DNA from: CAZVXI01 sp964631295
Lineage (GTDB): Bacteria > Planctomycetota > Phycisphaerae > Phycisphaerales > SM1A02
Assembly (NCBI GenBank): GCA_964631295.1
Contig: CAZVXI010000057.1
Location: 1-15,922, forward strand
Direction: 5' to 3'
Length of the DNA: 15,922 nucleotides
Within the stretch, counting starts at the first letter, position 1. Each line of letters begins with the position of its first letter. Position numbers and translations under genes: made by a program. A model generated the notes under the pieces. The model was not told the origin of the DNA. It did no database searches and saw only the letters and a program-made list of their open reading frames with translations. Positions 7,098 through 13,858 of the stretch are shown in pieces.

Positions 7098-8033
7098 GTG
7101 AAGAAGAGAGTTGTTGTGACCGGAGGAGCCGGATTTCTCGGCCGATGTGTGATCCAGCGGCTCAAAGCTCGCGGCTGTGAGGATATTTTCATCCCGCGAA
7201 GCGCCCAGTACGACCTGACCCAACAGGCCGATGTGGAGCAGCTCTATCGAGACATGAAGCCGGATGTTGTCTTGCATTTAGCAGCAGAAGTCGGCGGTAT
7301 CGGTGCAAATCGAGACAACCCCGGACGTTACTTCTACGCAAATATGGCCATGGCCCTGCATCTGATCGAGCAAGCGCGGAAGGTCGGGCTCGAAAAGTTT
7401 GTACAGGTCGGCACGATCTGCGCCTATCCGAAGCACACGCCAGTGCCGTTCAAGGAAGAGGACCTGTGGAGCGGTTATCCCGAGGAAACCAATGCCCCAT
7501 ACGGGATCGCCAAGAAGGCCGCCCAGGTGATGCTCGATGGCTACTTCCGGCAGTACGGGCTGCAATCTGCGTATGTTTTGCCAGTGAATTTGTACGGCCC
7601 GTGGGATAATTTCGACCCTCATACCTCGCATGTGATTCCCGCACTCATCCGCAAGTGTGAAGAAGCTCGTGTGGAAGGCCGCGACCACATCGTTTGCTGG
7701 GGGACGGGCAAGGTGAGCCGCGAGTTCCTTTATGTGGACGATGCTGCCGAGGCGATCATCCGGGCAGCGGAGTTATTGGACGAACCGGACCCGGTGAACC
7801 TGGGTACTGGTATGGAGATCACCATCGCCGATCTGGTGGAGTTGATCGCCCGCCTGACCGGCTTTGAGGGCGAGATTCGCTGGGACTCCAGCAAACCGGA
7901 CGGGCAACCGCGTCGATGTCTGGATACGTCCCGGGCACGAGAGCGGCTTGGCTGGCAGGCTGAGGTTGGTTTCGAGCAAGGCCTCCAGCGAACCATCGAA
8001 TGGTGGCGCGAGCATGGTGCTGTCACGCAGTAG
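7098..8033 (+). CDS. fcl: GDP-L-fucose synthase
   Basis: The 311-residue enzyme epimerises and reduces GDP-4-keto-6-deoxymannose, the product of Gmd, to GDP-L-fucose using NADPH. The Rossmann loop GGAGFLG lies at 9-15, and HLAAEVGGIGANRDNP (60-75) is typical of the family. The catalytic set is Thr106 (in GTICAYPK, replacing the Ser107 of the E. coli enzyme), Tyr135 and Lys139 (YGIAKK). NLYGPWDNFDPHTSHVIPAL and SREFLYVDDAAEA complete the match. I choose GTG at 7098, preceded by GAGGA at 7 to 8 bases; the frame is open further upstream but that would overlap gmd. It leads a plus-strand operon of glycan genes. Colitose-type synthases share the fold, but gmd next door makes the fucose role the best reading. 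Confidence 0.95.
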   Translation: MKKRVVVTGGAGFLGRCVIQRLKARGCEDIFIPRSAQYDLTQQADVEQLYRDMKPDVVLHLAAEVGGIGANRDNPGRYFYANMAMALHLIEQARKVGLEKFVQVGTICAYPKHTPVPFKEEDLWSGYPEETNAPYGIAKKAAQVMLDGYFRQYGLQSAYVLPVNLYGPWDNFDPHTSHVIPALIRKCEEARVEGRDHIVCWGTGKVSREFLYVDDAAEAIIRAAELLDEPDPVNLGTGMEITIADLVELIARLTGFEGEIRWDSSKPDGQPRRCLDTSRARERLGWQAEVGFEQGLQRTIEWWREHGAVTQ

Positions 8034-8068
8034 GTCCGGGTGCCCGATGCGATTGAGATCTGAATGTC

Positions 8069-9358
8069 ATGCGGCTGACCATCATCAACCAGTATTACGC
8101 ACCGGACATCGCGCCGACGGGCCAACTGGCCGCATCGCTCGCCGAGCACCGCGCACAGCAAGGTGATGATGTCACGATCGTTGCGAGTCGCGGCGGCTAT
8201 GTGAAGCAGTCGCGAGCTGACGCGCGTAGCGAGCGCGAGGGCAATCCTTCCGTGTGTCGTATGTGGACGCCCCAACTTGGCAAAAAGAACGTGCTGACGC
8301 GTTGCATCGACTACGCGAGCTTTTATTTTGGCGCGCTGTGCAAGATGGTGTTTCTGCCCAGGCAGGATGCGATCATCTCGCTGACAACGCCGCCTTACAT
8401 CGCATGGGCAGCGGTGGTGCATCGGATCATCCACCCCGGCGCGAAGATCGTGCTTTGGAACATGGACTGCTATCCGGAGCTTGCGGAGCGATCTGACAAA
8501 CTTCGCGCCAACGGCGTCGCTGCCCGCATCATGCGTTTCATGAATCGGACGCTGTTCGGGCGTCTGGATCATCTCGTCTGCCTCGACTCGGCCATGGTCG
8601 AACTACTCATGAGCCAGTACACGCCGGCAGACCGCGAACTGCCCGTGTCGGTTGTGCCCAACTGGGAGCCGGCGGACGCCTATCCGGCAGATGCATCGCC
8701 TGAACCATGGAGCAAGCGGGCTGATCTCGGGATCGACGAAGGCGATTTCGTCCTGCTTTATATGGGCAACATGGGGTATGGGCATCAGTTCGATACCGTG
8801 CTCGACGCGGCGGAGCAGTTGCGCGATGAACCGGTGAAGTTCCTGTTCGTGGGCGGCGGCTCGCGGTATGAAGCCGTTGAAGCTGATGCGAAGCAGCGCA
8901 ACCTGGCAAATGTGATCATGCATCCGTATGTGCTTGCAGAGGACGTTGCATCTGTCAAGGCGGCTGCGGATTGCGCGCTAATCACACTTCGCGACTGCAT
9001 TCTCGGTGTCATGAGCCCAAGCAAACTCCACTCGAACCTCGCGATGCATCTGCCGGTTGTGTACATCGGGCCGGAAGGAAGCAACGTCGACGACGCGATT
9101 CGCGACCATCATTGCGGTGTGAGTCTGCGGCACGGCGATGTCGACAGCCTGGTAGACGTGATTCGCCAGATGGCGGCAGGCGACAATGAGGACATGCGCA
9201 TGTGGTCAACCAATGCACGCCGCGCCTTCGAGAATGCCTACTGCAGTACCGCGACGCTTCCACAGTTCGACGCAATCATCAATGGGCTTGTCGCGACTGA
9301 GGGATCACTCTCCCGCGTTGCACAACACCCAACCGGGCCGGCGAGGGACACATGCTGA
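8069..9358 (+). CDS. Family 4 (GT-B) glycosyltransferase, WcaI-like
   Basis: The 429-residue protein should transfer a sugar from a nucleotide donor to a growing glycan at the cytoplasmic face. The N-terminal half starts RLTIINQYYAPDIAPTGQLAASLA, typical of WcaI-type enzymes. VVPNW (195-199) marks the change to the C-terminal domain, which carries LLYMGNMGYGHQFDTVLDAA, FLFVGGG (258-264) and MSPSKLHSNLAMHLPVVYIGP near 315-335. In that last segment the usual acidic residues of the E-x7-E motif are replaced, as in a known subgroup. The start ATG at 8069 follows fcl by 35 bases and has only a weak ribosome site (GAGATCTG). Its last seven bases overlap the formyltransferase gene. Fucosyltransferase activity is possible given gmd/fcl, but the acceptor and donor are not shown by sequence. 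Confidence 0.87.
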   Translation: MRLTIINQYYAPDIAPTGQLAASLAEHRAQQGDDVTIVASRGGYVKQSRADARSEREGNPSVCRMWTPQLGKKNVLTRCIDYASFYFGALCKMVFLPRQDAIISLTTPPYIAWAAVVHRIIHPGAKIVLWNMDCYPELAERSDKLRANGVAARIMRFMNRTLFGRLDHLVCLDSAMVELLMSQYTPADRELPVSVVPNWEPADAYPADASPEPWSKRADLGIDEGDFVLLYMGNMGYGHQFDTVLDAAEQLRDEPVKFLFVGGGSRYEAVEADAKQRNLANVIMHPYVLAEDVASVKAAADCALITLRDCILGVMSPSKLHSNLAMHLPVVYIGPEGSNVDDAIRDHHCGVSLRHGDVDSLVDVIRQMAAGDNEDMRMWSTNARRAFENAYCSTATLPQFDAIINGLVATEGSLSRVAQHPTGPARDTC

Positions 9359-10143
9359 CGAAGTACGTGTTCATTCAAAACGATCCCTTCTATCTGCCGC
9401 GCGTTCTGGACAAATACCTGCGCGAGTTCGCTGATTCAACCGCTGGTATCAACATCCAATCTGTCGCGCAGGGAAAACGAACCATCTTGCAGACCGCGAT
9501 GGATTTGTACAAACTCTACGGCTTCAACTACTTCCAGTGGAAGCTTCGTGGCTATCTGCTTCGCAAGATCAAGGCGAAGCTCGTCAACGACATGCTCGGC
9601 TCAACCCGCCGGTGCTATTCCGTGCGAGCGGTGGCGAGGAAATATAATGTTCCTGTCAGTGAAGCTGTTGATGTGAACAGCGATGACTTTCGATCGCATC
9701 TCGCTGAGAAGGGCGTTGGGTTCATTGTGTCAATCTCGGGAACGCAATTTTACGGGAAGAAGCTTCGTGACCAGATGTCGCACGGCATCGTGAACTGCCA
9801 TGGCGCATTGCTGCCGAAATATCGAGGGCTGATGCCGAGTTTCTGGACTCTCGCCAACAATGAGACACAAGGCGGCGTGAGCATCCATTTCGTTGACGCG
9901 AAGATCGATAACGGGCCGATCGTTGTCCAACGTCGCTATCGCATTCATCCGTGGGATTCGCTGGAAGATGTGATGGCGCGCAGCAAAGATATTGCTGCTG
10001 AAGCGATCATCGAATGTGTGCGCCTTGTTGAAGCAGGGAATACACCCGTGATTGACAACCCTGAGGAAGATGCGTCGCATTTCTCGATGCCGACGCGTAA
10101 TGATCTGAATCGCTTTCGCAAGACGGGCCATCGTCTGTTCTGA
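9352..10143 (+). CDS. Formyltransferase-fold enzyme, probable sugar N-formyltransferase
   Basis: The 263-residue protein carries the formyltransferase catalytic core but is shorter than methionyl-tRNA formyltransferase and lacks its C-terminal domain. The active-site triad is visible as Asn148 and His150 in NCHGALLPKYRG (148-159), plus Asp186 in DAKIDNGPIVV. The first 110 or so residues are poorly conserved to my eye and contain a basic stretch (WKLRGYLLRKIKAK). By family knowledge such enzymes move a formyl group from N10-formyltetrahydrofolate to an amino group of a nucleotide-linked or polymer sugar. The gene overlaps the glycosyltransferase by seven bases and has GAGG five bases before the ATG. 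No aminotransferase for a 4-amino sugar is present here, so the substrate is open. The neighbouring deacetylase could supply a free amine; that link is speculative. Confidence 0.82.
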   Translation: MLTKYVFIQNDPFYLPRVLDKYLREFADSTAGINIQSVAQGKRTILQTAMDLYKLYGFNYFQWKLRGYLLRKIKAKLVNDMLGSTRRCYSVRAVARKYNVPVSEAVDVNSDDFRSHLAEKGVGFIVSISGTQFYGKKLRDQMSHGIVNCHGALLPKYRGLMPSFWTLANNETQGGVSIHFVDAKIDNGPIVVQRRYRIHPWDSLEDVMARSKDIAAEAIIECVRLVEAGNTPVIDNPEEDASHFSMPTRNDLNRFRKTGHRLF

Positions 10144-10153
10144 AGCACTGCCT

Positions 10154-11056
10154 ATGTCCAGCAACGCAACCATTACGAACGCTCTGTCCTTCGATATCGA
10201 GGACTGGTTTCACATGGTTGAGATCGATGCAGTCTCTGATACACAGCAGTGGAGCACGCTGCCAAGCCTGGTCGAAAAGTACACGGACGTGATTCTTGGC
10301 ACGCTGCGTGATCACAATGCGCGTGCGACGTTCTTCATCCTCGGATGGATTGCCAACCGCCATCCGGAGCTTGTGGCGCGCATCGCTGATCAGGGGCATG
10401 AACTCGGGACACACTCATTCTGGCACCGCAAGGTCTATGAACTCACGCCGGATATGTTCCGTGAAGACATGCGGGAATCGATCGACGCGATCGAGCAGGC
10501 AGGCGGCCAACGCGTCGTTGGATTCCGGGCACCATCATTTTCTATCACGCCCGGTACGGAGTGGGCGTTCGATGTACTCGCGGATCTTGGCTTGCGTTAC
10601 GATGCGAGCCTCTTTCCCGCGTCGCGTGGCCATGGCGGATATCCCTGCCCCGATGAACCGCACAGCGTCACGACCCCGTCTGGCGAAACCCTGCGGGAGC
10701 TACCGATGANNNNNNNNNNGCTCGGGCCATGGCGCATCCCGTTCTCCGGCGGAGGCTACATGCGATTCCTGCCGGGCGCGATGATTCAGCGTGGATTCGA
10801 ACAGTTCAATCGGAAAGGAAGACCCGCAGTCGTCTACCTGCACCCGCGCGATTTCGCAATCGACTGCCCGCGTGTGCCAATGCCGATCAAACGACGATTC
10901 AAGTGTTATGTGGGCATTCGAAGCACGCTCGGCAAACTGAAGATGCTGCTCGGCCGCTATCAGTTCGATACATGTGCGTCGGTCCTCGGGATCGATTGGG
11001 AAACCGTCGCGTGCGAGCCGGGCAAGTCAAAGAACGGAGTGCTTCGATCAGCATGA
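10154..11056 (+). CDS. Polysaccharide deacetylase (NodB domain), PEP-CTERM/XrtA locus type, interrupted by an assembly gap
   Basis: The product of about 300 residues removes N-acetyl groups from a polysaccharide. SFDIEDWFH (12-20) holds the catalytic and metal aspartates (Asp14, Asp17), GHELGTHSFWH (81-91) provides His87 and His91, and FRAPSFSIT (124-132) and YLHPRDF (228-234) are the later NodB motifs. The pattern SFDIEDWFH with HSFWHRKVYELTP matches the subfamily found in exosortase-linked (XrtA) polysaccharide loci. No signal peptide is visible, which is usual for that group. Ten N bases (10710-10719) replace residues 186-189, but the frame is intact on both sides, so the gene is probably functional. 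It starts 10 bases after the formyltransferase stop with a weak ribosome site, and its TGA overlaps the next ATG (ATGA). Confidence 0.9.
   Translation: MSSNATITNALSFDIEDWFHMVEIDAVSDTQQWSTLPSLVEKYTDVILGTLRDHNARATFFILGWIANRHPELVARIADQGHELGTHSFWHRKVYELTPDMFREDMRESIDAIEQAGGQRVVGFRAPSFSITPGTEWAFDVLADLGLRYDASLFPASRGHGGYPCPDEPHSVTTPSGETLRELPMXXXXLGPWRIPFSGGGYMRFLPGAMIQRGFEQFNRKGRPAVVYLHPRDFAIDCPRVPMPIKRRFKCYVGIRSTLGKLKMLLGRYQFDTCASVLGIDWETVACEPGKSKNGVLRSA
10710..10719. other. Assembly gap of ten N bases
   Basis: Ten undetermined bases inside the deacetylase gene. The flanks are in the same reading frame when exactly ten bases are counted, which agrees with a true gap of about this size or of 10 plus a multiple of three. 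Confidence 0.98.
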
Positions 11057-11643
11057 TGCAGGCAGAGCACACATCGCGTGCCGGAACGACGCCGATCGAG
11101 CGCTCCAGCCCACATTCGATTGGCGACCGTGTGCGTCGGCTTATCTGGGGGTGGATCTACGTTGTGCTGTTCAGGCCGTCTCCGCGGAACCTGCATCGCT
11201 GGCGTAATGCGCTGCTGCGCATGAGTGGAGCGAGATTGCACCCAACAGCCCGTGTGTATCCGCGAGCGCGCATCTGGGCGCCCTGGAATCTGGTCATGCA
11301 TCGAGGCGCGTGCATTGCTGACGATGTCGACTGTTACTGTGTCACGACAATCGAGATTGGTGAAGACTCAACAGTGAGCCAGTACAGCTACTTGTGTGGG
11401 GCAACGCACGACTACGAAGATCCTGCACACCCGTTGGTGCCGATGCCGATCACGATCGGTCGGCGATGCTGGATCGCAGCGGATGTATTCGTCGCACCCG
11501 GCGTGACAGTTGGTGACGGAACCGTCGTCGCCGCGCGTTCGGCTGTGATGAAGGACTTACCCGAGTGGGTTGTTGCGCGTGGCACACCAGCGGAGGGATT
11601 CAAGCAGCGTATCCTGCGTGAGGAGTCGAGAGCAGATGTCTGA
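11053..11643 (+). CDS. WcaF-like acyltransferase (left-handed beta-helix), first copy
   Basis: This 196-residue protein probably O-acetylates a sugar in the exopolysaccharide, using acetyl-CoA. After a polar N-terminus and an aromatic membrane-associating helix (GWIYVVLFRPSPRNLHRW, 33-50), hexapeptide repeats form the left-handed beta-helix (about 62-165: ARLHPTARVYPRARIWAP and onward). The predicted catalytic histidine is His119 in SQYSYLCGATHDYED, and ITIGRRCWIAADVFVAPGVTVG (133-154) is the family core. The start ATG at 11053 overlaps the deacetylase stop (ATGA); an adjacent ATG at 11056 is equally possible. The frame is open further upstream, but that lies over the deacetylase. Homology is to colanic acid acetyltransferase WcaF. 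The specific sugar and position are unknown. Confidence 0.88.
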   Translation: MMQAEHTSRAGTTPIERSSPHSIGDRVRRLIWGWIYVVLFRPSPRNLHRWRNALLRMSGARLHPTARVYPRARIWAPWNLVMHRGACIADDVDCYCVTTIEIGEDSTVSQYSYLCGATHDYEDPAHPLVPMPITIGRRCWIAADVFVAPGVTVGDGTVVAARSAVMKDLPEWVVARGTPAEGFKQRILREESRADV

Positions 11644-13225
11644 TGCGGTTGCAACAAGCCAGGGAACACGGCAGCCCGCCGATGCGCCGTCAACTGATGC
11701 TGCGCGCGATGCCATCACCGGCATCGACGTGATGGTCATTACCTACAACGAACAGCTCAATCTTCCGCAGTGTCTGAGCGCGCTGCAGGGCTGGACAAAC
11801 AACATCTTCGTGATCGACAGTGGCTCGACGGATAATACCGTGTCGATTGCTGAGAGCGGCGGCGCAACGGTTGTCCACCATGACTGGGAGGGGTACGCCC
11901 GGCAGAAGAACTGGGCGCTCGATAACCTGCCATTTCAATCCGAGTGGATTCTCATTGTGGATGCAGATGAGGTGATCACACCCGAGGTGCGCGACAGACT
12001 CACAGCGATTGCTTCGCGTGCGATTGAGGAAGTGACAGAGAACGGTTTTTTCATCAATCGCCTCACGTACTTTCTTGGCAGACCGATTCGCAACTGTGGG
12101 TATTTTCCGAGCTGGAACCTGCGCTTTTTCAAGCGTGGCACCGGTCGGTATGAAGATCGTGCTGTGCATGAGCATCTCGTGATTGACGATCCCGTGGGAC
12201 GCATTCGCGAGCCGATGTTGCACGAAGACCGCCGCGGCCTGGAACACTACATTGCCAAGCACAATCGCTATTCCACGCTTGAGGCGCGTGCACTGTTCAG
12301 CGAAATGATGGGCGAGAAAGATAACGACACCAAGGCAAATCTGGCTGCGCAGGCCCGGTGGAACCGATGGATGAAGCGCAACGTTACGCCACACCTGCCA
12401 TTTCCTGCATTGTGGCGATTTCTGTACATGTACATTCTCCGGCTTGGCATACTCGACGGCCGGACTGGGTTTCAGTTCTGCACCTTCATTGGTATGTATG
12501 ACCGGATGGTCTCGTTGAAGCTGCGCGAGATTCGCCGCGAGGTGAAGCGCGCTGGCGCGACTGGCGGGCCGCAACAACAGTCGAATGTACTTGGCACGAG
12601 TCGCCAGGGCCTGGCCGTGCCTGAAGGTGTTGACGGGGGAGTGGTGCAAGCAGCCGAGGTTGAGACAGATCCGGCCATTGACACAACAAAGCAAATGCAC
12701 CCGGAAGCGAGCCCGTGGACGTTTCGCGAGAAGGTCGGCCGGGCCATCTGGATGCTCATTGGCAAGCCTGCATTTCGTATAAGCTTTCATAACTGGTACC
12801 GGTATCGTGCCATGATTCTGCGCATGTTCGGCGCGAGGATCGGCCGCGGTGTGGCGATCCGCCCAACGGTGAATATCGAAGTTCCGTGGATGATCGATCT
12901 GCAGGACGATTGCACGATCGGCGACCATGCGATCTTGTATTCGCTCGGCCGAATCACCGTCGGGAAGCGTGCGATCATCAGTCAGTATGCTCACCTGTGT
13001 GCGGGTACGCACGACTACGCAGACCATACGTTCCGACTATTGAGGACACCGATTTCAGTTGGTGACGATGTATGGATAGGTGCGGATGCGTTCATCGGCC
13101 CGGGAGTTGATGTCGGGCAGCTCACTGTCGTGGGAGCGCGATCAAGCGTGTACAAAAGCATTGGCGAGAGCGAAGTCTTTGTTGGCAATCCCGCCAAACC
13201 GCTCAAGGAGCGCGTGCTGCATTGA
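11636..13225 (+). CDS. Fusion of family 2 glycosyltransferase and WcaF-like acyltransferase
   Basis: The 529-residue product joins two enzymes. Residues about 30-305 are a GT-A glycosyltransferase of the WaaE/LpsE kind: MVITYNEQLNLPQCLSAL, VIDSGSTDNT (59-68), the DAD metal motif at 109-111, YARQKNWAL, and the VHEHL acceptor-side motif at 177-181. A low-complexity linker (about 306-360, rich in Gly, Ala, Gln) leads to a complete WcaF-like left-handed beta-helix domain (361-529) with catalytic His459 in SQYAHLCAGTHDYAD. The ATG at 11636 follows GAGGAG by ten bases and lies eight bases inside the preceding gene. The coding frame runs through the join without interruption, so this is a genuine fusion as assembled. 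One enzyme may add a sugar and acetylate it in sequence; this coupling is inference. Confidence 0.9.
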   Translation: MSDAVATSQGTRQPADAPSTDAARDAITGIDVMVITYNEQLNLPQCLSALQGWTNNIFVIDSGSTDNTVSIAESGGATVVHHDWEGYARQKNWALDNLPFQSEWILIVDADEVITPEVRDRLTAIASRAIEEVTENGFFINRLTYFLGRPIRNCGYFPSWNLRFFKRGTGRYEDRAVHEHLVIDDPVGRIREPMLHEDRRGLEHYIAKHNRYSTLEARALFSEMMGEKDNDTKANLAAQARWNRWMKRNVTPHLPFPALWRFLYMYILRLGILDGRTGFQFCTFIGMYDRMVSLKLREIRREVKRAGATGGPQQQSNVLGTSRQGLAVPEGVDGGVVQAAEVETDPAIDTTKQMHPEASPWTFREKVGRAIWMLIGKPAFRISFHNWYRYRAMILRMFGARIGRGVAIRPTVNIEVPWMIDLQDDCTIGDHAILYSLGRITVGKRAIISQYAHLCAGTHDYADHTFRLLRTPISVGDDVWIGADAFIGPGVDVGQLTVVGARSSVYKSIGESEVFVGNPAKPLKERVLH

Positions 13226-13803
13226 GCGACAGCTCCATGCCAACCCGTATTATGCAAACGCGTGTTCCCCCGCCGCGCGAACGCGTGTTTCTGCATCAAT
13301 CGTTCGGTGAGCGGGCTGCCAGTGCGCTCTGGACGATCGTCTGGACAACTCTGTTTCGGTGGAGCCCGCCGTTCGCGACTGCCTGGCGTGTTTTGCTTCT
13401 CCGATTGTTCCGCGCCAAGGTCGGTCGGCGCGTCTCCATCGCACCGTCTGCACGCGTCTGGTTCCCCTGGAATCTGCGTCTCGGCGACGAGGTTCGCATT
13501 CATCATGGCGTCATCATGAACTGCATGGGACGGGTCGAAATTGGTCGCGAAACACACGTCAGCCAGTATGCGCACCTGTGCGCAGCGACGCACGAGCACA
13601 CAGAAGCCGACATGCCAATCATCCGCAGCCCGATCTCTATTGGTGAGCGATGCTGGATCGCCGCGGACTCGTTCGTGGGTCCGAATGTCACCATCGGGAT
13701 TAACAGCGTGCTGGCTGCGCGGTCGAGTGCGTTTGGCAATCTGCCGGCAGATTGTGTGTGCGTGGGAGAGCCGGCCGTCCCGGTCAAGCCGCGCGACGCA
13801 TGA
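13222..13803 (+). CDS. WcaF-like acyltransferase (left-handed beta-helix), third copy
   Basis: This 193-residue protein is the third acyltransferase of the same fold in a row. A hydrophobic N-terminal helix (ALWTIVWTTLFRW, 35-47) precedes hexapeptide repeats from about residue 66. SQYAHLCAATHEH (114-126) contains the predicted catalytic His124, and ISIGERCWIAADSFVGPNVTIG (138-159) matches the first copy closely. The start given is TTG at 13222, overlapping the previous stop (TTGA) with AAGGAG eleven bases upstream; ATG at 13237 or 13252 would remove only 5 or 10 residues and cannot be excluded. It is the last gene of the glycan operon before cysS. Substrate specificity cannot be told apart from the other copies by eye. 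Confidence 0.87.
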   Translation: MSDSSMPTRIMQTRVPPPRERVFLHQSFGERAASALWTIVWTTLFRWSPPFATAWRVLLLRLFRAKVGRRVSIAPSARVWFPWNLRLGDEVRIHHGVIMNCMGRVEIGRETHVSQYAHLCAATHEHTEADMPIIRSPISIGERCWIAADSFVGPNVTIGINSVLAARSSAFGNLPADCVCVGEPAVPVKPRDA

Positions 13804-13858
13804 AAACAAACGTCGTGGCATTGTCCGGATGCCGCAATCCTCGTAGGGTGTACCCGCC
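13804..13858 (+). other. Gap between the glycan operon and cysS
   Basis: Fifty-five bases with no hairpin plus T run, and no recognisable promoter. AGGG lies about 11 bases before the cysS ATG. With the same orientation and short spacing, read-through from the glycan genes into cysS is possible. Confidence 0.4.

Noticed and set aside
7730..8572. Open frame of 280 codons on the minus strand across fcl and the GT4 gene
   Set aside because: It lies opposite two conserved genes and its product shows no family features.
10729..11052. Upstream in-frame extension of the first WcaF-like gene by 108 codons
   Set aside because: The extension would lie over the deacetylase in another frame and is Arg-rich without homology; the ATG at 11053 gives a normal family N-terminus.
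11690..13027. Open frame of 445 codons on the minus strand opposite the glycosyltransferase fusion
   Set aside because: It is a GC-driven antisense frame; the plus strand encodes two well-defined domains over the same bases.
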